Part shown: piece by piece, positions 47,262 to 58,992 of the stretch
How positions within the stretch are numbered: position 1 is the first letter of the stretch
Layout of the letters: the number at the start of each line of letters is the position of its first letter
From: Atrina japonica
Lineage: Eukaryota > Mollusca > Bivalvia > Pterioida > Pinnidae
Length of the DNA stretch: 64,000 nt
Assembly: GCA_030159075.1 (NCBI GenBank)
Contig: BROG01000546.1
Coordinates: 431,001-495,000, forward strand
Direction of reading: 5' to 3'
The notes under the pieces: model-generated
The model's database searches: none
Told to the model about the DNA's origin: nothing
Seen by the model: only the letters and a program-made list of their open reading frames with translations
Made by a program: the position numbers and the translations under genes

Positions 47262-47830
47262 ACACAGGTAACATCGAGTTTATATACGAGTAATATTGAG
47301 TTTATACACGAGTAAAATCGATTTATTCCTGAGTAACATCGAGTTTATACACGTGTATCATCGACTTATACACGAGTAACATTGAGTTTATACACGTGTT
47401 ACATCGACTTATACACGAGTAACATTGATTTAGACACGAGTAACATCGAGTTTTACACGTGTTACATCGACTTATACACGAGTAACATTGATTTAGACAC
47501 TAGTAACATGAGGTTATACACGTGTTACATCGACTTATACACGAGTAACATTGATTTAGACACGAGTAACATCGAGTTTTACATGTGTTACATCGACTTA
47601 TACACGAGTAACATTGATTTATACACGAGTAACGAGTAACATTGATTTATACACGAGTAACATCAAGTTTATACACTAGTAACATCGACTTATACACGAG
47701 TAACATCGATTTATTCATGAGTAACATCGAATTTATACACAAGTAACATCGATTTATAAACGAGTAACATCGATTCATACACAAGTAACATCGATTTATA
47801 AACGAGTAACATTTATTCATACACGAGCAA
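47262..47830. repeat. 21-bp minisatellite with 63-bp higher order
   Basis: Units of the form ACACGAGTAACATCGATTTAT. Between 47,390 and 47,600 they form a 63-bp higher-order cycle (CGTGTTACATCGACTTATAC, then two variant units). The 85-codon frame through it is repeat translation. Confidence 0.93.
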
Positions 47831-48118
47831 CATTTGAATTTATTACAAAGATAACATTTTTAGTTTTTTGTGATAAAATATCAAGTCCAGAATGTTACAC
47901 CCTATCTTTAGAAAAAGTTAACGAGTATTTGTTTCTATGATTGGAATATAATATTCGGTGACAGGTTTACTCTTCCACGTATTCAGTGTAATAATTTAGA
48001 TTAAGAAGCTATATAAAATAAGTACAAAATTGTGAAATTACAGTCAATTACTAAATCTAATAAGAATTGCTTACCATGGACAGATGTGTATATAACGCTA
48101 TATGAATATAGTAGTGCG
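47831..48118. other. spacer between minisatellites
   Basis: AT-rich unique sequence with nothing recognised. Confidence 0.5.
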
Positions 48119-48425
48119 ATGGATCCTGTTTTGTCACACTTTCTGCTCTGAGACACCACTTGTATTAGAAAAACCGCCTGTGTTGACACACCACCTGTGT
48201 CATGAAAAACCACCTGAGTCGACACACCACCTGTTCTGAGACACCAATTGTTATGAGAGACCGCTTGTTTTGAAACACCTGTTTTATCACACCACCTGTT
48301 CTGACACATTACCTGACTTGACACACCATCTTTTCTGAGAAACCATTTGTTTTTAAAACACCACCTGTTCTGACAAATCACCTGTTTGACACACCACCTG
48401 TTTGAAAAGACCACTGGTCAAGAGA
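48119..48425. repeat. degenerate ~17-bp minisatellite
   Basis: Loose repetition of ACACCACCTGTTCTGAG-like units (CACCACCTGT, CACCATCTTTTCTGAG, CACCACTTGT). Confidence 0.8.
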
Positions 48426-48464
48426 GATTACATTTCACTGGTAGAAAGGGTGGTCAACCCCGGA

Positions 48465-49550
48465 CTGTTCCATTTCATTAATTGTCATAATGCTTACTCC
48501 ATCATTGTAAATCATGTGGCATTATCAAGCATTTGTCTTTCATTGTGAATATATTGACATTGTCAAGTATTTCTATTTCATCGTAGATCTAGTGACAATA
48601 TCAAGTATTGTTCCATCATTGTACATCTAGTGATATTGTCAAGCACTTCTCTTTCATTGTAGATCTAGTGACATTGTTAAGTACATGTATTTATATTTCA
48701 TTGTAGATCTAGTGACATTGTCAAGTATTTCTCTTCCATTGCAAATTTAGTGACATTATCAAGTATTTCCTTTTCATTGTAGACCTAGTGATATTGTAAA
48801 GAATTACTCCATCATTGTGTATTTAGTGACATTATCAGGTATTTCAATTTCATTGTAGATACAGTGACATTGTCAAGTATGTGTCCATCATTGTAGATCG
48901 TGACATTGTCAAGTAGTACGCCATCATCGTATATCTTGTGACATTGTCAAGTAGTACGCCATCATCGTATATCTTGTGACATTGTCAAGTAATACGCCAT
49001 CATCGTAGATCTTGTGACATTGTCAAGTAGTACGCCATCATCGTAGATCTTGTGACATTGTCAAGTAGTACGCCATCATCGTAGATCTTGTGACATTGTC
49101 AAGTATTACGCCATCATCGTAGATCTTGTGACATTGTCAAGTATTACGCCGCCATCGTAGATCTTGTGACATTGTCAAGTATTACGCCATCATCGTAGAT
49201 CTTGTGACATTGTCAATTATTGCTCCACCATTGTAGATCTAGTGACATTGTTAGTTATTGATCCAGCATTGTAGACCTAGTGCTTTTTTTCAAGTATTTC
49301 GCTTTCATTTTGGATATAATGACACACTCAAGTATTGCTCTGTCATTATAGATCTAGTTACATTGTCAAGCATTGTTCCATCATTGTTGACCTAGTGATG
49401 TGGCAGGTACTTCTCCATCACTGTAGATCTAGTGATATTGTCAAGTATTATGCTATAATTTTAGGTCTAATGACAGTGTCAGTTGTTGCTCCATCATTGT
49501 AGATCTATTGGCATTGTAAATTATTGCCCCATCATTGTAGATCTACTATG
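48465..49550. repeat. 38-bp minisatellite, left block
   Basis: About 28 units of TCATTGTAGATCTAGTGACA + TTGTCAAGTATTGCTCCA. A more homogeneous sub-array runs at 48,895-49,215 (AGTACGCCATCATCGTAGAT type). Confidence 0.95.
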
Positions 49551-49611
49551 TGTCACAGCAGACATGAAAAGTGACTTGTTTACGACAAAGAAACATCACA
49601 TTATTAGTAGA

Positions 49612-49885
49612 GAGCCGGCCTGGCCCAGTTAGTAGCGCGCTCGACTCTTGATCGTGAGTTCGAGTCCAACCGTCGGCATGTCGCTTTCCTGCCCTTCGGA
49701 TGAGACAGTAAAAACCGAGGTCCCGTGTCGCAGTAGGTGTCGGCACGTTAAAGAACCCTCACTGCTCAATGGCCGTAACTGCCGAGCATGGGCCAAAATT
49801 TGAAGCCCTTCACCTGCATTAGGTGACGTCTCCATATAAGTGAAATATTCTTGGGTGGGAAGTTAGACAACAATAAACAAACATT
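49612..49885 (+). mobile_element. tRNA-derived SINE (copy 2) inside the 38-bp minisatellite
   Basis: The head is GAGCCGGCCTGGCCCAGTTA with GCGCGCTCGACTC. The B-box-like GTGAGTTCGAGTCCAACC follows at about 49,652. Next are the body CGGCACGTTAAAGAACCCTC and the end ACAACAATAAACAAACATT. The most complete of the three copies. Confidence 0.9.
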
Positions 49886-50074
49886 ATCAATAGAAGCGCT
49901 ATTTTATATACGGAAGGTCAAAGTCATGATCAATTATGCATTCAAACATGAAGGAGACCTTTCCATACTCGAGATCCCAGTTAAATCACTTTTTTTCTTC
50001 GATTAGCGGCAATGGCAGTCGCTATTCTTGTTTTTGATTTTCATTAGAACCGTGTATATTTTTACCATTCGTAC
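49886..50074. other. unique insert next to the SINE
   Basis: About 190 bp that is neither SINE nor minisatellite, between the SINE end and the right minisatellite block. Confidence 0.5.
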
Positions 50075-50635
50075 GAATCATTATAAATCTTGTGATACTG
50101 CCAAGTCAAACGCAATCATTGTAGAGATATAGTGACATTGTCAAGTATTACTCCATTGCTTTTTGTAGATCTAGTGACACTGTCAAGTATTGCTCCATCA
50201 TTGTATATCTTTTGGCATTGTCAAGTATTACGGCGACATTGTACATTTAGTGACATTGTAAAGTATCGCTCAATCATGGTAGATCTATTAACATAGTCAA
50301 ATATGTTTTCATCTTTGTAGATCTAGTGACATTGTGAAGTATTTTTTTCATTAGTGTAGATATAGTGATATTGTAAAGTATTGCTAAATTGTCAAGTATT
50401 GCTCCATCATTGTAAATCTAGTCCCATTGTCAAGGATTACGCCACCATTCTAGATCTAGTGACATTTTCAAGTATTGCTCCATCATTGTAGATCTAGTGA
50501 CATTGACAAGCATTGCTCCATCATTGTAGATCTAGTGACATTGACAAGCATTGCTCCATCATTGTAGATCTAGTGACATTGACAAGTATTGGTCAATTAT
50601 TATTGACCTAGGTGTCATTCCCAAGTATTAAAACT
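50075..50635. repeat. 38-bp minisatellite, right block
   Basis: About fourteen units of the same family as 48,465-49,550, in the same orientation. Confidence 0.95.
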
Positions 50636-52474
50636 TCCTTTTGGTTAAACATGTATATTGATTTTCATTTACATTGATGGTGTGTACGCCATTTTCTTTG
50701 GATTATTGTGAATCCTTTACGCGCGGTATTTGATTAATGGCGTATAAAAATCTCAAATACCAATGTATCAATCTTCAGGATATAAATCTGTTGATTAAAA
50801 TCTTGATTGGACTGTATATATTCATTGATATTTTATTTTCTGGCATAGGAAGTTTTGTATTTTAATTTGATGATTAGTTCACCTGTTCCACATTAGTAAT
50901 GTTTAATACAAATATTGTATTTGTATCGTTATGTGTGTGTATGACAAAATGTTGTAGAATGTTGTAATATCATAAATAATCAATAAAAGAGATTTAGTAC
51001 TACAAGTCTAGTTTATCTTACTATAATAGATAATTAATGAATCCACTGACTTTGTTTCTCGACGTATGGTGTTTAACCCAAACCCATTCGTCAAACAAGG
51101 AATCGAAACTTTTGCATAAATCTTGCATTTTCGTATCTTTACTAGGATTCTGATTAGTCAAAATTTAATGTTGATGAAACTTGATATAAATATGAATTGA
51201 TATAAATATGAATATAGCTGTATTCGGGACTGCAACATATAATTGCGCGTTGTTTTCGTTTTTTTTTTTTCAAGTGGTAGATATAAACCGGACACTGCTG
51301 GAAAAGGGTTTTTATGAACCTTTAGAGGAAATTTACAAAGAACATGTGTTAATTTATATTTTGGCATGTTTAACTGATTCCTGAGTAGTAATATTTCGTC
51401 TTCTCCTACTTATGGCATATTCATTTCACAACTCGTTATACCTATAGGTTAATCGTTATGCTCCTCTATGTTTTATTCCAAGAGACAAACAACTCGCCAG
51501 TAATTTACTCACACAGGGTTTCGTTGTTGAATGCTTGAAATCGCCAACGACAATATGTGCAGAGAGTACCCCTTTTTAATGTCTGCCGTTTGGGCGACAA
51601 TATGTGCAGTGACACTTTGCAGAAATTGTCGTCGGCGACAATATGTACTGTGAGCCTCATCACAAATTGTCGCCCGCGGGGTAAAACGATGTATCATTAT
51701 TATGACATTATACACTCACACTGATTCCGGATAGCCTGCAGGGTCGGATCCGGAAATTTTCAAAAGGGGGGGGGGGTGCAAACGTTGTACATGTAAAAAT
51801 GGTGCGTTTTTCTGTGTTAACATTGGTTACCATCGATGATTAAATATTACTGTCTTTTAACAAATAATACCACAAGGGAAAATCGTATACTTTTAAGCCA
51901 ATACTTGTTTACAAATAAAGTTGCAAATTCATATACCATTATGGCGATAAAATAAACAAAAAATTATCTATATGATGGGCAAACACTATTACTAGTAAGA
52001 TAGTGAAATAAAACAAAGAGTAGTCAAAAGCCTTTAACTGATCAACCCCTGAAAAACAATGGACCATTCCGCAAATCAATGACTTAGACCAGTCCAAATT
52101 TGTCTTTAGAGGTGAATGAGTTAAACCCTAAACATACAGACCAAAACAAGGGTTAAACCAGAAGCAGGGTTTCAATTAGGAGGGAAGGAAAAATGGATAA
52201 TTATGGTATTTCATTTTTGTTAATTTTCCAACTTTTCATTAAAAAAAATATAAGTTTTAAACAATTTTGTCAACTTCTGGGCTCTGGAATTGTTTTTTAC
52301 TGTATGCCTACATACATCTATACTTTAGCGTCAAATGGGGGAGGGGTGTACGCCCTCTACGCACCCTTGAATCCGCCACTGTCCTGGATATTAATGTCAC
52401 TCCAGTCAAATGCTAATTTTGATTTATTGTGATCGTCTTTTGTCAAGTGTCACCTGTCATGCATTTCTAATTAC
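50636..52474. other. no gene; short dispersed repeats
   Basis: AT-rich, non-coding. At 51,545-51,680 there are several copies, in both orientations or partial, of CGACAATATGTGCAGTGAC (also once near 56,015), each next to AATTGTCG. A poly-G run (10) lies near 51,767. ORFs here have no motif. Confidence 0.5.
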
Positions 52475-52480
52475 AATGTA

Positions 52481-53630
52481 AGTAGTTATAGGCAGCTCCA
52501 TAGCGGGCCATTTGAATTTTGCCGCTAGGGGGCGCCACCAGTGGCGTCATCAGAATGCTGGCTTCTGATTTGTCAATTCAAATGACACGCTATGGAGCCG
52601 CCTGTGAGGTCATAACAGGAAGTGCGTCATTCCGGAAGTGAGGTCATACAGGAAGTGTGTCATACCGGAAGTGAGGTCCTGTTGTCATGGCAATAAGGAG
52701 AAAGAGCCAATCGTTGAGCTTGGAGGCGTGTCTATGACCGGAAGTGGAAGGTGGTGGGGGCGGTCATCTAGGATAAGGAGCCAATGAGAGCCTTCGTTAC
52801 AAGAGGTTGGGGTCACGAAAGGTCACGTGAGTTCATGAGAAGTCAACGGTTAGAGAGAGAAGTTGGGTTTTTCCAGTTTTGAGTTGAGAGTGAATATATT
52901 TTTAGAACCGAAACTTTGGGTTATTCCAGGTTTGTGAAACCAGCAGAGGCCAAGCTCGTAACTGTGAGTTAGTCGGCGAGAGTCCTGTTTCAAGTGCGCA
53001 AGCGCCAGAAGCGGTATGCCGAGCTCGACTCAAGCTTGAACTAAGGCTTGTACCAAGATTTGTAGAGTGACGAGTATGTACAAAGGGAGATCACTCTGTA
53101 TAGCCTGTAGGGATGGGACAAAGGGGAGATCACTCTGTATAGCCTGTATGAGTAGGACGAAAGGGAGATTACTCTGTATAGACTGTATAGGTGAAAACAA
53201 AAGAAAGATCACTGTTCATAGACTCTATAGGTGAAACATCACTGTATAGACTGTATAGGTGGAACAAAGGGAGATTACTCTGTATAGACTATAGGGGTGG
53301 AACAAAAGGGGTGATGACTCTATATGGACTGTATGCACTAAACCAGAAAGGGAGGGTGGGTAGTGAAACAGGAAGTATAGGAAGGCTAGCCATCTTGGGT
53401 ATGGAATCACTCTTTCTCCTTATTGCCATGAAAACAGGACCTCACTTCCGGTATGACACACTTCCTGTATGACCTCACTTCCAGTATTACGTCACAGGCG
53501 GCTTCATAGCGGGCCATTTGAATTGACCAATCAGAAGCCAGTATTCTGATGATGTCATCAACAGCACCACTGGTGGCACCCCCTAGCGGCAAAATTCAAA
53601 TGGCACGCTATGGAGCTGCGTATAACTACT
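52481..53630. mobile_element. 1.15-kb inverted-repeat element, 6-bp target duplication
   Basis: The ends are AGTAGTTATAGGCAGCTCCA and its complement TGGAGCTGCGTATAACTACT, flanked by AATGTA on both sides (52,475-52,480 and 53,631-53,636). Inverted arms of about 220 bp include CCATAGCGGGCCATTTGAAT, CCGGAAGTGAGGTC and GGCAATAAGGAGAAAGAG. Each arm folds on itself as well (GGCAGCTCCATAGCG / CGCTATGGAGCCGCC). It has no coding sequence and carries a minisatellite. Termini AG...CT plus a 6-bp duplication resemble Polinton-type ends, but so short an element would be non-autonomous. Confidence 0.85.
53078..53345. repeat. ~39-bp minisatellite inside the inverted-repeat element
   Basis: Six or seven units of the form ACAAAGGGAGATCACTCTGT + ATAGCCTGTAGGGATGGG, with shorter variants. 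Confidence 0.9.
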
Positions 53631-53636
53631 AATGTA

Positions 53637-54011
53637 TTAAATATTTTGATTTCTTCCCAAGAACAAATGATTTTAATTTCAATTTTGGATGGAATTATTT
53701 TCATTTAAATCGGCATAAAATTTTCTAATAAAAGGGACTAGGACCCAAAGGGTCTCCAATCGGGCAAAAACTTAGTACATTTTAAAATCCTTCTCATAAC
53801 CCATGATAAGATGTTTTCCTAATGTTTTTATTTTGTTAATCCCAAAGAGGTCAGTTTCTAATTTCCAGACACACATACATTGTGATATGTCCCTGTCGAG
53901 TTTACAGACATGTGTTACAACATATCTACAGGGTAATGAGACATTCATTTACTTTTTGAGGTAACTATAATAGAGAGAAAGTAAAGGAAAAGGTGCCGAG
54001 AGAGAAAAAAA
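53637..54011. other. no recognised feature
   Basis: Non-coding sequence. The end from about 53,970 becomes purine-rich. Confidence 0.45.
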
Positions 54012-54924
54012 AGAGGCCCAAGAGGGCCTCAATCGCTCACCTGAGAACCATCTACAAATGTGGAAAGAAGAACATGTACATGTAGACAGATCTGGTCAAG
54101 AAACAAATATTGCTGTTTTAAGAAATTCATCAAAAATTCTAGAAATCAAATTTAGGCAAAATTCTTGAATAAAAACATTTCTTCAACTATATACAAGTAA
54201 AAGACTTTAATGCTCATTGTGAATGCAAGGGGAGATAACTCAGGAAATCATGCAAAAATTAAATGAAAATGACAAAGTCTAAAAAGACCTCAAAAACATG
54301 TCAAAAATTCAAATTCTATATTACTCTGAAACAATCCGTTTTTTCAATTCATGTAGTGGTTCTGGAGAAGATTTTTAAAGAGAGCACATTTTGGGACCTA
54401 TTCTGCCCCGCCCCTTTGCCAATCTGACTGAAAAATACAAACTTGAGCATTAGCTTCCTTCAAATTTTTGTCAAAATTCCTTCAGTTGTTTTGAAAAAAA
54501 AGCTGATAGTGTGAAAAATGCAATCCTCCCCCTCTTTTTTTTTTTTTTTTTGCAGTCTAAAAAAAATTATAAAAAATTCTAGAAATTAAATCTCCGCAAA
54601 ATTCTTTGCACAAAAACATTTCTTCACCTAATTACAAGTAAAACACATTAAATGAATGCATCAAGTGAATGCATTAAGATGATTTTTTAAGAGGGGTACC
54701 TTTTAGGACTTATTCTGCCCCTACCTGGATCCACACCTGAGCCAATCTGACTGAAAACTACAAACTTGAGCATTAGCTTCCTTCAATTTTTTGTCAAAAT
54801 TCCTTCAGTTGTTTTGAAACAAAAGCTGATAGTGTGAAAATGCAATCCTCCCCTTACTTTTTTTTCTTTTCTTTTGCAGTCTTAAAAAATTAATTAAAAA
54901 TTCTAGAAATTAAATTGAAATAAA

Positions 54925-55780
54925 AGACTGAGAGAGAAAGAAAGATACAGAGACAAATGACAAATAGAAGGTAGAGAGAGAGAAGGGGAAATGGACATGG
55001 ACAGAAAAAAGAGACAAAGAGAGAAAAGATTCAAAGAAAGAGAGAAAATAAGTGATGTTTGTTTACTTTACTTTATATGGTAACTATTATAGAGAGACAG
55101 AAAAGAGAAAGAGACTGAGAGAAAAAAGATACAGAGCAGAAATAGAGAAATGAAAAACAGGCAGAAAAGAGAGCGAGAAAAATGAGAGACAGAAAGAAAG
55201 AGAAAGGAGAGAGACATATTCGCCTATTTTTAGAGTATATGAGACAGATAAATGAGAGAGACAGAGAAAGATTAAGAGACAGATAAATGAGTGATAGAGA
55301 CAGAGAAAGAGAGAAAAAAGTAAAGGAGAGATAAATGATAGAGACAGAGAGAGTAAAAGACAGAAATGAGATAGACAGAAAGGGAGAGAAAAGAGACTGA
55401 TAGAGAGAATGAGTTAGAGATAAAAAAGAGAGAAATGAAAGAAAGAGAGAAAGAAAAGGAAGACAGAAAAGAGGCAGAGACAGAAAGAGAGAGAGAAGAA
55501 AGTGAGAAAAAAAGAAATTCATCTACTTTACTGTAAGAGAGAGAGAGAGGCTACACAGTGAGAAAATAGAAAGGCAGGGAGAAAATGAGAGATGGAAAGA
55601 GACTGAGGCAAAAGAGAGAGAAAGTGAGAGAAAATATGGGACAGAAGAAAAGAAGAAATAAAGACAGAGAAAAAAAAGAAAGTGGGAAAGAGAGGAAAAA
55701 AAGAAAAGAAAAAGAAAGATCACAGTAATACTAATAGAAAGAGAGAAAAGTGAGAGGATAGACTGAAAAAGGAATTAATT
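54925..55780 (+). repeat. ~850-bp purine-rich (GA) tract
   Basis: The top strand is almost only A and G (GAGAGA, GAAAGAGAGA, AGACAGA). The minus-strand Phe/Ser/Leu ORFs at 55,073-55,723 are its translation and are not genes. Such a tract could form triplex DNA. Confidence 0.9.
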
Positions 55781-57835
55781 TCAATTAATTCAAAATTTTA
55801 TTACACAATCGTCATTTAAATATGTCAACACATTAGACAAAAGAACATGAAATACTTCTTCTGTCATATCTTTATGGCATATAACAGGTTTTGATAACTA
55901 CATATCAATTCAGTTTCTCCTGGGTTTGAAAAAGGGGATGGAAACATGTGGTGTGAGGCATATAAACATATTGTCAACCAAAAAATTGAGACAGACGACA
56001 GGGGTACTCTTGGCACATATTGTCGCCAGAGACAATAATTGTCACAGCACAGCACCCACAGTTCATTTTTGACAAACGCCTGTTAGATACTGTTTTTAGC
56101 CACAGCCAACTCATGTAAGTTTGGTATATGGTCTTTATTTAATGGATTGTTTTTATTAATGTGTATTTAGGAATCGCAAACCAAACCCCATATGTTCTGC
56201 TGCAAAAACGAGAAGTTCAAGACTTCTTACTGGATAAAGTTTACACATGCTAATGTATAGCAGTTTTCTATAAATAACAACCATCTGCAAGAGTCCTCAT
56301 TACATCAAATAATCAAAGAACATTAGTGAGCAAGTTCACAAATCCAATGTGTTCCCTATTACTCCTCCTCCTTGTGAAGAATTAGAACTGGATCTTTTAT
56401 TTTATGGTCATAAACTGTTTTGGCAGGTTTGAAAAAAAAAATTAATCTTTGATGAGTCTGTCATACTGAACATTGAAAAATCACTCAATATCCAAGTTAT
56501 TGCCCGGAAACCAGAAACGGACAGTACATATTCCATATTTTTAGTTGAGCAAAGGCCACAACTGTTTTGTGAAATATTTTATCGCTCACAAATTCAAATT
56601 TGATACGTATTTTAAGGTCATAAAGCTTTGAAGCAAGTTGGAATAAAATTCCTCAATCCCTTCTCATGTATTTGTTTGGAAAACATGAAAGGTCCATATT
56701 CTCAGTAGAAAACTAGAAGAAAATACAAATAATTTCTTATAATGTCAAATTTCACATGAATTGATAAAACCATAAATTTGTGACAGTGATTGGGAAAAAG
56801 TTCATTCAACATAAAAAGCTATGGGAAAATGAAAAATGTTGACATACTTTTGGCATGTGAGTGTAGACTCTGTGTTTTCCAGACAGTAACTTGGAGTAAA
56901 TTTGTGTCTTGACCCAATGGTCATGTAAAAATAAAAAATAAATTATCAAAACATATTTATAACAAAATTTTACTGAAATGTACACAAATATGTTGTACAT
57001 CACAATGACTCCTTCAAGATCATATGAAAACATATTTTTACTAACAGAGAGATCTTCAAAAAGAAAGCAATACAATGAAACATAACGTATTCATTTTATT
57101 TTTAACTGAATAAAGAATTATCATTACCTCTCTAATGCCTAAACTTAAGGGAGATAGCTGTTACCAAGATTCAATGTAGCACTATTAATCTGTATTACAA
57201 ACTATACCTCATTATTTAATTTTTCTGACAGTTTCCATATTTTATTGTCTCCATGAACCATATATCCATTTCTAACATATTAATCCAGTTCAATTAGACT
57301 TTTACCTTTTCAAGCATTAACAAAATAATTTTGCTTGCTTTCAGTTCATTAATGGTCATGATCATAAAGATGTACATTATACAAACAGAACATGTTCTGA
57401 AGATGCAATATGTACTGACAGAGACCTCAGTTTGTATTACACTTCACAAATGACACATGTTTTAAATGCTTTAAACATGATGTATCAGCAAATTCAGATT
57501 TAGCACAAAAAGTAGAAATTCCTTGGTCACTCTTACACAAAGTCATTTCACAACTTGAATATTATTTTTAAAATCATCCATCCATTATGATTTGTTGGAT
57601 TCTGTTATCTGAAAAATAGAAAGGATAACAAATAAATCTATCGATTATATCGCAAGTGCAACACAGAATGATCAAATAATACATAGCTCTCCTAATACAT
57701 TCAAACACATTTTTCATTTCCTAACATTAGCAATAATTCCAGAATTGGGGAAAATATAAGCCATTTCAAAACTTTTTTGTTTTGCTGTGTTTTATAATTT
57801 TTGTTTCACAACCCCCCAAGAATTTTCCACATTTT
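55781..57835. other. no recognised feature
   Basis: AT-rich interior between the two arms. ORFs at 55,864-56,055 and 56,806-57,075 show no motif. Confidence 0.45.
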
Positions 57836-58992
57836 AGCTCACCTGAGCCAAGGCTCAAGTAAGCTATTATGATCACTCCCCATCTGCCGTCTGACCCTCC
57901 ATAAACTTTTCATATTTTCGACTTCTTCTCTGAAACCACTGAAGGGATTTTGATGAAACTTAACAGGAAGCAAGAATCCAAGGTCCTTTACATGTACAAA
58001 GTTTGTAGTTTTCAGCCAGACTGGACCAGGGGTGAATCCAGGGTGGGGCAGAATAGATCCCAGAAAGGTATCCCTCTTTATAAATCTTTTTCTCCAGAAC
58101 TGCTGCATGAATTGAAAAACAGATTGTTTCTGAGTGATCTACATGGATGTATGATTCAAATATGTATTTTACACAGTATATATAATAAAATAGGAATATA
58201 TTAATTTTTGACACATTTTTTAGGTCTTTTCAGACTTTTGTCATTTTCATTCATTTTGGCATAATTTCCTGAATTATCTCCCCTTGTATTCACTTTCATA
58301 CATTCATTTAATGCGTTGTACTTGTAATTAGGTGAAGAAATGTTTTTGTGCAATAATCTTGTCAAAATTAAATTTCTAGAATTTTTTATGAATCTTTCAG
58401 GACTGCAAAAAAGAGAGGGGATGTCATTTTTCACACTATCAGCTTTTGTTTCAATACTATTGGAGGAATTTGGGGGAAACTTTACAGGAAGCAAAAACTC
58501 AAGGTCATCTACAAAGTTTGTAGTTTCCAGCCAGATCAGCCCCGGGTTGGAGCAAAATACATGTGGAGCCCATAAGGTGTCTGTCTCTCTTTAAAAATCT
58601 TCTTCACCAGAACCACTACATGAATTGGAAAAGGTATCAATTTAAGTTTGCATTTTTCATAGAAATCTGAATATTAATTTTTTTACACATTTTTGAAATC
58701 TTTTCAGAATTTGTCATTTTCATTCATTTTTGCATGATTTCCTTGACTATTTTTCCTTGCATTCACTTTGAAGCATTCATTTCATATATTTTACAAGAAT
58801 AAAGCTAAAGAAATGTTTTTGTGCAAAAATTTTGCTGAAATGTAATTTTTGAATATTTTTATCAATTTCTTAAAACTGAAATATCTATGTTTCTTGGCCA
58901 GATCAGCCTAAATGTACATATCCTTCTTGGTCTTCTTTTCACAGGTTGTAGATGGTTCTCAGGTGAGTGACTGAGGCCCTCTTGGACCTCTT

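Larger units (their letters stand above)
54012..58992. mobile_element. large inverted-repeat unit (two ~1-kb arms)
   Basis: The left arm begins AGAGGCCCAAGAGGGCCTCA...CGCTCACCTGAGAACCATC. The right arm ends with the complement (GATGGTTCTCAGGTGAGTGA...GAGGCCCTCTTGGACCTCTT). Arms run about 54,012-54,925 and 57,836-58,992. Each arm contains a partial internal tandem duplication (AGCATTAGCTTCCTTCAA at 54,450 and 54,770). No transposase. The interior holds a purine-rich block and unique AT-rich DNA, so this may be one element or two copies in opposite orientation. Confidence 0.7.

Noticed and set aside
47382..47639. 85-codon ORF with repeated YTCYIDLYTSNIDLDTS
   Set aside because: The 21-bp minisatellite is a multiple of three, so it stays open by chance. 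No start context or flanking domain.
48001..48414. 137-codon minus-strand ORF
   Set aside because: Runs through the ~17-bp minisatellite (QNRWC-like repeats) and has no domain.
49600..49700. A functional tRNA gene
   Set aside because: Only tRNA-like box sequences are present, no full cloverleaf can be drawn, and the same body recurs as a SINE at two other sites.
46289..50635. Possible CRISPR-like arrays (regular repeats with varied spacers)
   Set aside because: Units are head-to-tail with no unique spacers, in a eukaryotic context. They are minisatellites.
55073..55723. Minus-strand Phe/Ser/Leu-rich ORFs resembling a membrane protein
   Set aside because: They translate a degenerate GA-rich tract. 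The hydrophobicity is a by-product of CTT/TCT codons.
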